The notes: generated from the letters alone by a model not told the origin. Counted from the first letter of the stretch, positions 27,664 to 36,886 are shown. The stretch: DNA of 64,000 nucleotides from Calothrix parasitica NIES-267 (GCF_002368095.1 NZ_AP018227.1:5608901-5672900); one strand, 5' to 3'. A program made the numbers and translations.

Positions 27664-28320
27664 CTACCTAGTTGCAGGTAAAACAACATTTTCAACTAAT
27701 ACACGTCTGAGAATATTAATCTCGGCAACATATTCTCTACCATCGAGTTCGTAAAATACTAGTAAGGTCGTAGAATTTTTTTGATGCGAACCTAATAACC
27801 TATCAACTTCACTGATAATTTCCGTATACTCGCTTCCGGAAACATCAGAAACTGCGATAGTTTTCTTATCATTTCTATCTAAACGTTTATCATTATTGCT
27901 ATCAGCTTTAACTACTTCATACCAAATTCCCCGAACAATTTTATCATCACGTCTTTCTAAAATTATTTCTTGGGCATTGAGAAACAAAAATTCATTTTGA
28001 GATACTAATTTTACTGCTGATTTATCGTTGCCATTGACAAATAAATAGTTACGAATAGTTGATGCTTTTTTATCGTAAGAATTTTGACGAGAAATTGGTA
28101 GAGAATTAACAGGTGCCATTAAATAAGATGTACCTTCAAGTTCCTGAAAATTACCCAAGCTTGTTTTTACTTTATTATCCTTTTCAGGTTTTTTATTTGC
28201 CAAATTATCTTCTGTAGGTTCGGTTAAAAAAAAGCGACCAATTTGATAGCCTCCGAAACCGAAAACTATAAGTACGAGAAAACCAATACCAACAATAAAC
28301 CATCGATTCGCGAATTTCAT
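27664..28320 (-). CDS. Membrane-anchored protein of unknown function
   Basis: A 218-residue protein with an N-terminal signal anchor (WFIVGIGFLVLIVFGFGGY, about residues 7-25) and a soluble domain predicted outside the cytoplasm. The domain has a repeated theme of hydrophobic strands with acidic loops and one EF-hand-like loop, DSNNDKRLDRND, near residues 145-156. No family recognised. Isolated gene with repeats downstream. The loop fits a calcium-binding pattern (D-x-N-x-D-x-x-x) but this is inference. Confidence 0.7.
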   Translation of the reverse strand: MKFANRWFIVGIGFLVLIVFGFGGYQIGRFFLTEPTEDNLANKKPEKDNKVKTSLGNFQELEGTSYLMAPVNSLPISRQNSYDKKASTIRNYLFVNGNDKSAVKLVSQNEFLFLNAQEIILERRDDKIVRGIWYEVVKADSNNDKRLDRNDKKTIAVSDVSGSEYTEIISEVDRLLGSHQKNSTTLLVFYELDGREYVAEINILRRVLVENVVLPATR

Positions 28321-28875
28321 CTTTAATTATCGTGAAAATAATTAGTCAATCAATTTTGGATTTTAGATTAGCGTAAAAATTTTAGACTGAATCTGTCTTT
28401 TCTGAGAACAGAATCTAAAATCAGAAAGCCGAGAAGTTTGATTTAATTCAAATATTGCATCATTCTCAATAAGAGTCAGAGACTCTCAATCTGGTTCCCA
28501 ATCTGAGACTAGGAAATAAGGTTTAGAAATTCTGACTCCAGAACAAAGAGAATAGTGCTGCTCGGTCAGATTTAATCGAAACTGATACATCTGACTTTCA
28601 ACAAAATATAAAATCCTACGTTGGTTCAACTAATCAGTAGGAAATTAAATTAGTGTTAGAAATTACTCTACTATTCCTTTAATTGTTACACAAATATATT
28701 AAGTAAAATAACTAACCATAAATCAGATATCATATTATCACTGCAAATGCAAAGCTTTTTTTAAACTGCACTTCCCTAATTTAACCAAGGTTTCTATGGT
28801 TCAAGCCATATTTTTCAGATTGGCTAGTTATGGATCGGTTAGGTTTATTGTCAAAATTTTCACATTTTTGATACG
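28321..28875. other. 555-base gap, no gene seen
   Basis: AT-rich, with no open frame of note. A duplicated motif TCTGACTC/TCAGAGACTCTC occurs around 28485-28545. It presumably holds the promoter of the minus-strand gene ending at 28320. Confidence 0.35.
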
Positions 28876-28915
28876 TCAAAAAACCCAGTTTCGATTAAAA
28901 AACCGGGTTTTTTGA
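28876..28915 (-). terminator. Intrinsic terminator of the acidic surface protein gene
   Basis: The 16-bp arms TCAAAAAACCC(A)GTTT (28876-28891) and AAACCGGGTTTTTTGA (28900-28915) have one mismatch. Read on the minus strand the stem ends in a T run, 70 bases after the stop of the gene at 28987-30006. Confidence 0.8.
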
Positions 28916-28986
28916 TACTAAAAATGACTTAAAGGTGCTACATAACCTTATAAAAGAACTACTACAAAAACAATCCGCAAATTTAA

Positions 28987-30006
28987 TTACTGTGCTGGGT
29001 TAGAAGAACCACTAGCAGGTTCAAAGCCATTATTTCCGAAAGTGAAATCAACGTCGGAAGTGATAGCACCGTCAGTTTCAGTTTGAGTACCTTCTACACT
29101 GGGTGAAAAAGGACCCACACCAGTTGAAATTAACTTCACATCATCTACTAGTATTCCAGAATCAACAATACTGTCACTTAAGTCTACAATTCCGAAGCCT
29201 AATTCGTATGTTCCAGCTTCAGAAATTGCAACTTTAATAGTCTTAGTGTCTGTTGCTTCTAAATATCCTTCTACAGATTTATCAGAAAAAGTTGGATCTG
29301 AGGTATCGGCTATTTCTAGAGCAAATTTACTCCCAGAGGAATCATCAGAAGACTTACCAAGGGAGAAGAAAGCTGAATCGTTGAAAGTTTGAGTTGGTGT
29401 AGCTTCGTTAGTAAGAAGAGTATAGTCAAACTCTATAATATCTCCAGCTTGTGCAGTAAATGTTTGTTTGATTCCCGAACCCTCTGTCGCGTTCCCATCA
29501 AGTAGAGTATCTAGAGAACCAGAGGTTAGACCGAGAAATTCCGATAAATCTGATTCTTCAACCGAACCACCTGAATCGCTAAAACCAGTAGTAATCAATG
29601 CTTGGGATTCCGCGTCGGTAGGAGCAATCCCAATGTCTTCTGTCTCGATACTAGTATCACCGATGGTTCTAAAATTATCGAAAGTACCTCTATCATCCCC
29701 CGGTTCGGGAGGATTACCTTCAAAACTACCGTTGTTGATAGAGCTAATTGAGATTAAAGATTGCTGAGCTTCTGATTCTGTCCTCCTTGCTTCAGATACA
29801 TCTTCTTGAGGAGCAGAATTAGTTAAATCAGTTATAGGGTTGGTTTCATCTTCACTGGTCGTATTACCATTGGAACCATTCACACTATCAGTTCCATCTT
29901 CACCATCTCTAACCGCTGTAGCATCTGCATTAATGCTTACAGATGACTGGGAATTTGAAGTCTTTTTCTCTATTTCTGGAGTAGTATTTGGATTTCTATC
30001 TGCCAT
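28987..30006 (-). CDS. Acidic, Cys-free surface-type protein with a PEP-CTERM-like N-terminal domain
   Basis: A 339-residue, very acidic, Ser/Thr/Asp/Glu-rich protein without Cys and without a recognisable signal peptide. Residues ~1-95 are low complexity. Residues ~100-300 hold a beta-rich domain (NGSFEGNPPEP, FRTIGDTSIETEDIG, SGIKQTFTAQAGDIIEFDYTL, SAFFSLG, GILVDDVKLI blocks) that closely resembles carbohydrate-binding-like domains of cyanobacterial PEP-CTERM proteins, but no C-terminal sorting helix follows. Absence of both signals suggests export by a type I system, as for RTX-like proteins; this is inference. AGAGGAAC ribosome-binding site before the ATG. Confidence 0.72.
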   Translation of the reverse strand: MADRNPNTTPEIEKKTSNSQSSVSINADATAVRDGEDGTDSVNGSNGNTTSEDETNPITDLTNSAPQEDVSEARRTESEAQQSLISISSINNGSFEGNPPEPGDDRGTFDNFRTIGDTSIETEDIGIAPTDAESQALITTGFSDSGGSVEESDLSEFLGLTSGSLDTLLDGNATEGSGIKQTFTAQAGDIIEFDYTLLTNEATPTQTFNDSAFFSLGKSSDDSSGSKFALEIADTSDPTFSDKSVEGYLEATDTKTIKVAISEAGTYELGFGIVDLSDSIVDSGILVDDVKLISTGVGPFSPSVEGTQTETDGAITSDVDFTFGNNGFEPASGSSNPAQ

Positions 30007-30584
30007 TTTTTTAGTTCCTCTAAAGTTCTAACTGGGATTCTGAGCAAACTATTCATATAGTAAATGGTAAATTATCTAGATTTTATCCATATTAAATAAT
30101 CCAATATAGGATATTTATTCATTTTCTTTGCTTTGAAAATTATTTCCAAAATTAATGGATGATTTGATTATCTTCAAGCATCGAATATATCAGCATTTCA
30201 AAAATCTGAAAAAAATAAAATAGTAAATTGACTTTTTCCTGATTCTAGGAATTATGTTCTTTATTTTTTTTATCAATCAGGTGGATAAAACTTTTAGTAG
30301 TTGTTTTTTTTGAATAAATGATTTAGCAGCTTTCATGCATTTAGAGGCGAGAATCTAATTAATTAATACTAAATATTTGATATAATTAATTATAAATGAT
30401 TGTAATATTCGGTATAACAATATATTAAATAATAATTGTACAATTGGCTGGTATTGCAAGAAGTATTGAATACTTTTTTTAGCATTTGAGATTAGAGGAA
30501 ATGTTGGAGAAGTTAGATGTATTAACAAATAATAAAACTTATGTTTATTTCAGTTTATATAAAATATTAAAAATATAAATGAGC
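30007..30584. other. AT-rich upstream region, no gene seen
   Basis: About 580 bases of strongly AT-rich DNA with no ORF. It probably contains the promoter for the minus-strand gene starting at 30006. Confidence 0.35.
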
Positions 30585-30714
30585 AGGAATGGCCGCAATT
30601 GTTACAATACTCGGCTGGTGCGTGACACTGAAAACATTGTGATTGCGTTCGTGCTTTGTTCAAAGTGTCACGTGCCTCCCCTACTAGAAAAATGTGCCAG
30701 TTGCGGCCATTCCT
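30585..30714. repeat. 130-bp inverted-repeat element able to fold into a long rod
   Basis: Perfect 14-bp ends AGGAATGGCCGCAA (30585-30598) and TTGCGGCCATTCCT (30701-30714) enclose an inner perfect stem CGTGACACT (30621-30629) with AGTGTCACG (30664-30672), and an intermediate wobble stem CTGGTGC/GTGCCAG. Either a MITE or a structured RNA. The GC content is visibly higher than the surrounding DNA. Confidence 0.6.
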
Positions 30715-30845
30715 AATGAAATCAAAAAGACATTATATTTATCGTAAACTTAAATTTTCGTAGCAATAAATAGATAGTGGAAATTGCACAACATTGGTGA
30801 GAAAATATAAAAGCATCTCCGAGTTTTCAGGGAAGGTATTGAATT

Positions 30846-31808
30846 ATGGGTAAACCAAAAGTTTTTATTGATGGTGCTGAAGGTACAACAGGATTACAAA
30901 TTCACTCGCGTTTAAACGAGCGCAATGATATCGAAATTGTCAGTATACCTCCAGAAAAACGGAAAGATGCTCAAGTAAGGTCGCATTTTATCAACTCCGC
31001 TGACGTAGCTATTCTATGTTTACCTGACGAAGCAGCCCGCGAAGCCGTAAGTTTTGTCACTAATCCCGACGTAAAAATATTAGATGCGAGTTCTGCTCAT
31101 AGAGTTGCAAGTGGTTGGGTATATGGCTTTCCCGAATTAGAAGAGAAACGTAGAGAAGAAATTAAAAACGCTAAAAGAGTCAGTAACCCAGGATGTTATC
31201 CTACAGGATTTTTAGCCTGTATGCGTCCCTTGGTTGCAGCAGGTATTATCCCCAAAGATTTTCCCGCGACTATCAATGCTATTTCTGGATATTCTGGGGG
31301 AGGAAGAAAGCTGATGGAGGAATATCAAAACGTTTCTGGAGAACAAGTAAATGATTATGCTTACGGAATTTACGGTTTAACCTTCGGTCACAAACATGTT
31401 AAAGAAATGCATCAGCATTCGGGTTTGCAGTCTCCACCGTTATTTGTTCCTGCTGTAGGAAACTTTGAAAAAGGAATGTTGGTGCAGATTCCTTTACCTT
31501 TCCACTCGCTACAAAATAAACCTAGCGGTGAATTGATTCAGAAAACTTTAGAAGAATATTATCAAAACGAAAAATACGTTTATGTTGCGCCTATTAATGA
31601 TAATAGTTATTTACGCAAGGGTAAGTTTTTAGATACACAAGCTGCGAATAATACAAACTTAGTTCAGATATTTGTATTTGCCAATGACGAGACAAAAGAA
31701 GCTTTATTAGTAGCGCGATTAGATAATTTAGGAAAAGGTGCTTCTGGTGCAGCGGTGCAAAATTTAAATATTATGTTGGGTTTGGATGAGGATTTGGGGC
31801 TTAGTTGA
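30846..31808 (+). CDS. argC: N-acetyl-gamma-glutamyl-phosphate reductase, short (type 2) form
   Basis: A 320-residue enzyme of arginine biosynthesis: NADPH-dependent reduction of N-acetylglutamyl phosphate to the semialdehyde. The Rossmann GAEGTTGLQI motif is at residues 9-18, the catalytic Cys in SNPGCYPTG near 113-121, and SGYSGGGRKL near 147-156. Length and sequence pattern match the compact type-2 ArgC known mainly from proteobacteria rather than the ~350-residue type 1. It stands alone, without other arg genes. A second, type-1 copy elsewhere in the genome would be expected if this one was acquired by transfer. Confidence 0.88.
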   Translation: MGKPKVFIDGAEGTTGLQIHSRLNERNDIEIVSIPPEKRKDAQVRSHFINSADVAILCLPDEAAREAVSFVTNPDVKILDASSAHRVASGWVYGFPELEEKRREEIKNAKRVSNPGCYPTGFLACMRPLVAAGIIPKDFPATINAISGYSGGGRKLMEEYQNVSGEQVNDYAYGIYGLTFGHKHVKEMHQHSGLQSPPLFVPAVGNFEKGMLVQIPLPFHSLQNKPSGELIQKTLEEYYQNEKYVYVAPINDNSYLRKGKFLDTQAANNTNLVQIFVFANDETKEALLVARLDNLGKGASGAAVQNLNIMLGLDEDLGLS

Positions 31809-31845
31809 ATTTTGAGTTGGTATTTTGAAACAGCGAGAAGGATAT

Positions 31846-31968
31846 ATGAATATAGAAATTTGTTTTCTTCAAACGCAAGATATCGAGTCTATTTCTAAAG
31901 AATTTCAAGCTATCGGCTAGGATAAGCCCGTTTCAAAATATCAAGCTTATTTAATAGAGCAAGAATAA
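31846..31968 (+). pseudogene. Remnant of a GNAT acetyltransferase gene
   Basis: The frame MNIEICFLQTQDIESISK...FQAIG is stopped by TAG at 31918-31920 and continues in frame as DKPVSKYQAYLIEQE to TAA at 31966. The expected family sequence across the stop is A-I-G-W-D-K-P, so a single TGG to TAG change explains the stop. Only the first ~40 residues of the family (usually 140-160) remain. AGAAGGA ribosome-binding site upstream is preserved. Confidence 0.65.
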
Positions 31969-32535
31969 AAACACCCCATTGTTAACGTTTCTATAGATTT
32001 TAGCTTGAAAATTAATGGTTTAAGTAAATTATCATAAGTTTGAATATTACAGGTTTATCTTTGTAATATCCTCTTAAAACTCGGTTGTTATTGTCTTGAG
32101 GTAATTATTTTTATTCTTATTGTTAATTAAAAAATGCTAATCACGACTTTTAAACTCCCTTGCTGTCTAACACGCTAAGTTTAGATAATTGTCTATGAAA
32201 CTTTATTATTCAAATTTGACTTATTTTTATTTTTTATGAAAGGTATCTAAATCATTTAAATATAGCGCGTTTCATTTGGGTGCAATACAATGCAGATAAA
32301 CCTCACCCCCTTCCCCTCTCCTTATCAAGGAGAGGGGTGTATTGTATTCAACTGAAAACTGATATTCTCTCCTTTCTTCTTTCTCTGTGCCCTCTGCCTT
32401 CTCTGCGATTTTTTTAATATTTCCATATAATAAGGATTTAATATTATTTGTTGATAGCAAAAACAAGATAAAGACGCTGCAATGCAACGTCTCTACACGA
32501 TTTATATATTACCTGTTTTCATTAAAACGTATATA
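31969..32535. repeat. Gap with uninterrupted dispersed repeat and other repeat copies
   Basis: 32261-32345 carries the intact form of the repeat split at 6132-6370, ending in the hairpin CCCCTCTCCTT/AAGGAGAGGGG. A copy of the CGCAGAGAAGGCAGAGGGC-type repeat (minus strand) lies at about 32380-32415, and a GAGACGT-type palindrome at 32471-32497. No gene. Confidence 0.75.
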
Positions 32536-33084
32536 TTACTGCTGAGGTGCTTCTTTCGCTGCGGGAATCTCCAACTTTTCCTCAGTAGGAATTAATTTAT
32601 TCAACACATTAATATAGCTTAAAACAGTATTACGCTGTTGTTCTAAATTAACCGCTACATTGATATTCTTTTTCGCAACAGCCTTTTGTAATTCTTGTAT
32701 TTTACTAATATTCAAATTATCATCTGTATCTTCAACTTTACCTAAAGCTGCTGCTGCTTCCTGTAACCGAGTATTAGCCATACCAAAATTACGCTCGTCT
32801 AAATTGACTGCTGTATCGTATAAATCACCGCGAGCTTCCATCAAATAAGTACGGTTTCTTTCTGTAATCAACTGCTCCTTAGTTTGCTGTAATTCTCGCT
32901 TGAGTGGTTCATCATCAGAAGAAAATTGAGAGCGTGCTTGAAACCAACCAGCACCGTATAAAGCTGCACCCGCAATTGTCGCAATTACGATACCAATCAG
33001 AATTTTCTTAAATTTTGAAAACGCCGAACCTTTACTATCTTTATCAGTCGTATCAGTTACTTTAACTTCACCTGCTTCACTCAT
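32536..33084 (-). CDS. Single-pass membrane protein with coiled coil, unknown function
   Basis: 182 residues. A Lys/Asp-rich N-terminus is followed by one hydrophobic helix (ILIGIVIATIAGAALYGAGWF, near residues 28-48) and a long helical, Glu/Gln/Lys-rich region (50-170) that reads as a coiled coil, ending in a Pro/Ala/Glu tail. No family recognised, though similar single-helix coiled-coil proteins are common in cyanobacteria. Lies downstream of rsmG on the same strand with a 222-base repeat-containing gap. Confidence 0.7.
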   Translation of the reverse strand: MSEAGEVKVTDTTDKDSKGSAFSKFKKILIGIVIATIAGAALYGAGWFQARSQFSSDDEPLKRELQQTKEQLITERNRTYLMEARGDLYDTAVNLDERNFGMANTRLQEAAAALGKVEDTDDNLNISKIQELQKAVAKKNINVAVNLEQQRNTVLSYINVLNKLIPTEEKLEIPAAKEAPQQ

Positions 33085-33306
33085 GGCTTTTCTCTACTGC
33101 TTCCCAGCTATGCTTAATCCGTAAAAAGTTTATAGTCTTTTTCTTTAATTATCTCAAGACTATCTTAGAAAAATTCGTAAATTAGTATACGCAATAAAGG
33201 TTAAAGGTTAAAGGTTATTGACTATTCAAGTTAGGAGTTCTTTTGCTTCATACTCTCCTTGTCCCCTTTTCTCCTTGTCCCTTTGTCTCCCTCTCTCTTA
33301 ATCTTT

Positions 33307-34068
33307 TCAAAGCGGACGATGAGCAGGAACCCCAACCGGACGGGGAAATTTCTCTGGTGTGGTGTTAACTTTTCGTAAATACAAACAATGGCGATCGCCT
33401 TTACTCAAGGGTGTATTGAATTGTTCTATTGATTCTACTATTCCTCCCAACTGTTGGACGGCGTTTTCCATATTGATATTTTCTTCTTCAGTCCAACTAC
33501 CGCGATAAATTACAGCTAATCCTCCTTGTTTAAGCAATGGTAAAGTATATTCGGCACAAGCTGAAGCTGAGGCTACAGCACGGATTAACGCGATATCGTA
33601 AGTATTTCTATGCCTGCTATCTCTACCAATCTCTTCGGCTCTACAAGTAGTAGCACGAACATGATTCAAATTAAGTTTGGGTAAAATACTATCTATAAAA
33701 CTAATTTTCTTCCTAGTAGAATCAACTAAATTTATTGTGCAATTATCTACTACAATTCCTGCTGGGATACCGGGAAACCCAGCACCCGTACCAAGGTCAA
33801 TTATTTTAGTTTTATTATCTCCCCCATCTCCTCTTCCTTCCCCCTCTGAAATCAAAAACCTAATTCCTCGTAAAGAATCCCATAAATGTTTTTCCCAAAA
33901 ATCTTCAGGGTCAATAATTCTAGTTAAATTTAGCTGACGGTTTCCTTCAAGAATCAACTCATAAAGACGCTGAAACTGTATTTGCTGTTGAGCAGATGGC
34001 TTCCAATCAAGTGTTTCTTCCCAGATATCCATCATCTTGGGTAAACAAGATATAGTTGAATCGTTCAC
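33307..34068 (-). CDS. rsmG: 16S rRNA (guanine-N7)-methyltransferase RsmG
   Basis: A 253-residue SAM-dependent enzyme methylating G527 (E. coli numbering) of 16S rRNA. It has the N-terminal ILEGNRQLNLTRI region near residues 38-50, FWEKHLWDSL near 57-66, and the SAM-binding IIDLGTGAGFPGIPAG near 90-105. GTG start at 34068 gives the N-terminus expected for cyanobacterial RsmG; ATG codons 11-12 codons downstream are alternatives. The last ~15 residues (PRPVGVPAHRPL) are proline-rich and variable. Divergent from the ABC gene. Confidence 0.94.
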   Translation of the reverse strand: MNDSTISCLPKMMDIWEETLDWKPSAQQQIQFQRLYELILEGNRQLNLTRIIDPEDFWEKHLWDSLRGIRFLISEGEGRGDGGDNKTKIIDLGTGAGFPGIPAGIVVDNCTINLVDSTRKKISFIDSILPKLNLNHVRATTCRAEEIGRDSRHRNTYDIALIRAVASASACAEYTLPLLKQGGLAVIYRGSWTEEENINMENAVQQLGGIVESIEQFNTPLSKGDRHCLYLRKVNTTPEKFPRPVGVPAHRPL

Positions 34069-34148
34069 GATTAAAATGACGAGTTATATTTTTTGAGACC
34101 AAAATAGTATTTTAAATATTAACTCGGCAATTGTTTAAATAGTAGGTT

Positions 34149-34931
34149 TTGAATTTGGAGAAGAAACCACAAATCCAACTCAAATTAGAACAAGTCAGCT
34201 ACTCAGAAAAGCTGAATGCTCGTACCAAGCATAAATTGCCGGAATATCCGATATTGCAGGATATCTCTTTTGAGGTTTATCAAGGCTCGCGGATTGCGAT
34301 TACCGGACCTAGTGGTGCGGGAAAATCTTACTTATTGCGTCTTTTAAATCGCTTAAGCGAACCTACAAATGGTAAAATTTATCTTGAAAATCGGGAATAT
34401 CGACAAATACCTACAATCGAGTTACGCCAATCTGTAATATTTGTAGGGCAAGAACCAAAGTTTTTAGGAATGAGCGTGAGAGATGCTTTAGCCTATCCGC
34501 TTGTATTACGAGATTTACCCAAGCTTCAAATTCAACAACGCTTAAACTATTGGATGGAGCAGCTACATATTCCAGATGACTGGTTAGGACGAACAGAAGC
34601 ACAGCTTTCCACCGGACAGCGACAACTGGTAAACCTTGCTAGAGGTCTGGTTATCCAACCAAAAATTTTACTGTTAGATGAACCAACTTCTAATTTAGAT
34701 ATTGCTACGACTTCTCGCATCGTAGAAATTTTAAATTGGCTATACGAAAAGCATCAGACCACAGTTTTGATGGTGAATCACCAGCTAGATGTAGCCCAGA
34801 TGTTTTGTACTCAGCTTTTGTACTTGCAACAAGGACGTTTAATGTCAAATCAAACAGCTTCTCAAGTAAGCTGGGAGAATTTACAAGAAACCTTGAAACA
34901 AGCAGAAGCCGATGATGATTTTGAATTTTAA
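34149..34931 (+). CDS. ABC transporter ATP-binding protein, FetA/YbbL-like
   Basis: A 260-residue stand-alone nucleotide-binding subunit with TTG start. Walker A GPSGAGKS near residues 54-61, Q-loop VGQEP near 99-103, the signature STGQRQ near 153-158, Walker B ILLLDEPTSNLD near 174-185, and H-loop NHQLD near 210. The unusual STGQRQ instead of LSGGQ, and the short length, fit the FetA (YbbL) group, which works with a FetB permease in metal export; no permease is adjacent, so the assignment is tentative. Confidence 0.82.
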   Translation: MNLEKKPQIQLKLEQVSYSEKLNARTKHKLPEYPILQDISFEVYQGSRIAITGPSGAGKSYLLRLLNRLSEPTNGKIYLENREYRQIPTIELRQSVIFVGQEPKFLGMSVRDALAYPLVLRDLPKLQIQQRLNYWMEQLHIPDDWLGRTEAQLSTGQRQLVNLARGLVIQPKILLLDEPTSNLDIATTSRIVEILNWLYEKHQTTVLMVNHQLDVAQMFCTQLLYLQQGRLMSNQTASQVSWENLQETLKQAEADDDFEF

Positions 34932-35081
34932 AAAGGAAATTGGAAATTGGGAGTTGAGCATGGGGTATTAAGGAATGACGATAGCTCGCACAGGACTATT
35001 AGGACGAGAGGAGGGGGACGGAAGTAAATAAATAAAAGTTTTTCCTATGCCCCATATCCCAGTGCCCTATGCCCCATCTGG

Positions 35082-35891
35082 TCATCTCCCCGAAGCAATC
35101 GTAGAATGTTGAGCTGTTAATTGATTTTTTGGTTGATGTTTAGCTATTTTAGTTGCTGCTTGCGAAATATTCTGAGAAACATTCGTATTTAGAATTTCGA
35201 CATTAAAGCGATATCCTACGTTACGAATAGTTTGAATTAGACTCGGTTGACGTGGGTCTAACTCTACTTTTTTTCGTAGCGACAATACATGTGTATCAAT
35301 CGTGCGCGGATTATCTATCGCGTCAGGCCAAGCACGACGCAATAATTCCGAGCGAGACAGAGGTATTCCAGCAGCTTGAGCTAATACGTAAAGCAAACTA
35401 AATTCTTGGGGTGTTAAATCAATAAATTCACCTTTAAATCTGACTCGGCGCTGTATTAAGTCAATTTGTAAAGCACCGTAGTCTAGATAAGCTGGCGCTA
35501 CAGGAGTACGCTTGCGACGAACAAGCGCTTCCACCCGCGCTAAAAATTCTTGCATCCCAAAAGGTTTACTTAAATAGTCATCGGCACCTGCTTTCAGACC
35601 CGTAACAATATCAGCTTCGCTATTTCGCGCAGAGAGCATTAGAATCAACGGCTGTTGTTGGCGATTTAACCAACGACAAAATTCGATTCCATCACCATCA
35701 GGTAAATCAGCATCTAGAACAACTAAAGTTGGTTGATGAGTTAGAAAGGCTTCTCTAGCTTGATAAATGCTAGCAGCCTGAAACACTCTATAGTCTAATT
35801 GTTGTAAGTGCCAACCTAACAGCGACCTTAAATGAGGATTCCCCTCAATAATTTCTATACAAACCGAACCCACGGTGGCAAAACCCCTCAT
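35082..35891 (-). CDS. OmpR/PhoB-type response regulator with atypical receiver
   Basis: 269 residues: receiver domain (about 10-125) and winged-helix DNA-binding domain (about 145-230). The phospho-acceptor Asp60 (VVLDADLPDGDG), Ser in MLSAR and Lys in LSKPFG are present. The acidic pair that binds magnesium reads E16-G17 where most regulators have Asp-Asp, so phosphorylation may be impaired. This recalls phosphorylation-independent regulators such as NblR, but NblR identity is not shown. No histidine kinase adjacent. The C-terminus has a 40-residue Thr/Gln/Ala-rich tail. Confidence 0.85.
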   Translation of the reverse strand: MRGFATVGSVCIEIIEGNPHLRSLLGWHLQQLDYRVFQAASIYQAREAFLTHQPTLVVLDADLPDGDGIEFCRWLNRQQQPLILMLSARNSEADIVTGLKAGADDYLSKPFGMQEFLARVEALVRRKRTPVAPAYLDYGALQIDLIQRRVRFKGEFIDLTPQEFSLLYVLAQAAGIPLSRSELLRRAWPDAIDNPRTIDTHVLSLRKKVELDPRQPSLIQTIRNVGYRFNVEILNTNVSQNISQAATKIAKHQPKNQLTAQHSTIASGR

Positions 35892-36448
35892 TCGAGTATG
35901 ACTTTCAAGGTAACAAAGCCTATAGCTTCGGTTTTGTAACCGTTGTTACTCCAATTGGCATTTGCTTGACATTTATTGTTTTTTTTAGTTAGATAACATC
36001 TCAAGATGGTTGTTTACTTGACCCACTTGAGTTCTTAAATTTTGCAATTTTTGCTATACTGAGATTAAAGTATTTATTAGTAGTTTTGTTTTATTTAGCG
36101 TATTAACAAGCGATTAACTTCCTTTATCGAAAACTCTAGTTGTGTACCAAGCTTTATAATCCTTTTAAAACGAGCAGGGGTAGGTTATTTCTGAAATTAT
36201 GGTGCAAAGCACTCATTTGTATAATGAATAAATGATGCAGAAAAAAGATAACAATCGCTTATTTACTCATCACATTCAGCCTATAAACGAATAGGATATG
36301 TTTGATGGCCATTCAGCAACTAGTTTTTCTTATGCAAATTTTATTCAATTAGAATTCATGTCTAGGCAGAAAGTCATATTTCGCATCCAGACTTGAATAA
36401 TTTACAATTTTCCCGAGCCAACCATAGCCGATACTTATCTCTTATCTT
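35892..36448. other. Divergent intergenic region, no gene seen
   Basis: About 560 bases between the response regulator (minus) and the DUF6761 gene (plus). GTAACCGTTGTTAC (35937-35950), an inverted repeat close to the regulator start, could be an operator. No other structure recognised. Confidence 0.35.
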
Positions 36449-36700
36449 ATGCTCCAAGACACACGAACCATCCGCTACTATCAAACGTTAACTGATGCCT
36501 TCGTCGAAATGTGGAATCGGGGTTATCGTACAGATGATATGCGGATTTATCTAGACGGATATCTAGCCGCCCTTAGAAGTAGCAATGGCATTGAACCTTA
36601 CTTAATTCATCGTCTAGAAGAAGAAGCTACTCGTTTTCTATTCGATGTGTCAAACTTTGCTGTGACTCAACCAGAGGCAGAGCCGGATTACTATCAATAA
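36449..36700 (+). CDS. DUF6761 family small cyanobacterial protein
   Basis: An 83-residue acidic protein with the pattern MLQDTRTIRYYQTLTDAF, WNRGYRTDDMRIYLDGYLAALR and YLIHRLEEEATRFLFD. These are conserved only in cyanobacteria, and function is unknown. All-helical by inspection, no membrane segment. Followed by a hairpin at 36841-36886. Confidence 0.82.
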   Translation: MLQDTRTIRYYQTLTDAFVEMWNRGYRTDDMRIYLDGYLAALRSSNGIEPYLIHRLEEEATRFLFDVSNFAVTQPEAEPDYYQ

Positions 36701-36840
36701 ACTTTCCTGTGTAAATTACTAGTAAACTCTGCTTAACGCAGATGATTATAGCATATTCTTTGTGAATATCAACAGTGGCTGTGGTGTGATTTCTTTTATG
36801 GATTTTTTGTAGGTTTTGTAGAAATCTAGTCCTATAAATT

Positions 36841-36886
36841 TCCCCTCACCGATTCTATTGGGATAACCAATGGGTCTGTGAGGGGA
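36841..36886. terminator. Hairpin between the DUF6761 and grxD genes
   Basis: TCCCCTCAC (36841-36849) pairs with GTGAGGGGA (36878-36886); an inner ATTGG/CCAAT pair lies within. It sits between convergent genes, with only a weak T tract (TTCTTG) on the plus side. Confidence 0.55.

Noticed and set aside
27426-27671. Open frame of 81 codons after the phosphatase gene
   Set aside because: It runs through inverted-repeat DNA, has no ribosome-binding site and an equal frame exists on the other strand.
29468-29767. 99-codon plus-strand frame opposite the acidic surface protein
   Set aside because: Complement of the Ser/Asp/Glu-rich gene; codon pattern follows the minus-strand frame.
32272-32487. 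71-codon minus-strand frame
   Set aside because: Made of the dispersed CACCCCCTTCCCC repeat and CGCAGAGAAGG repeat.
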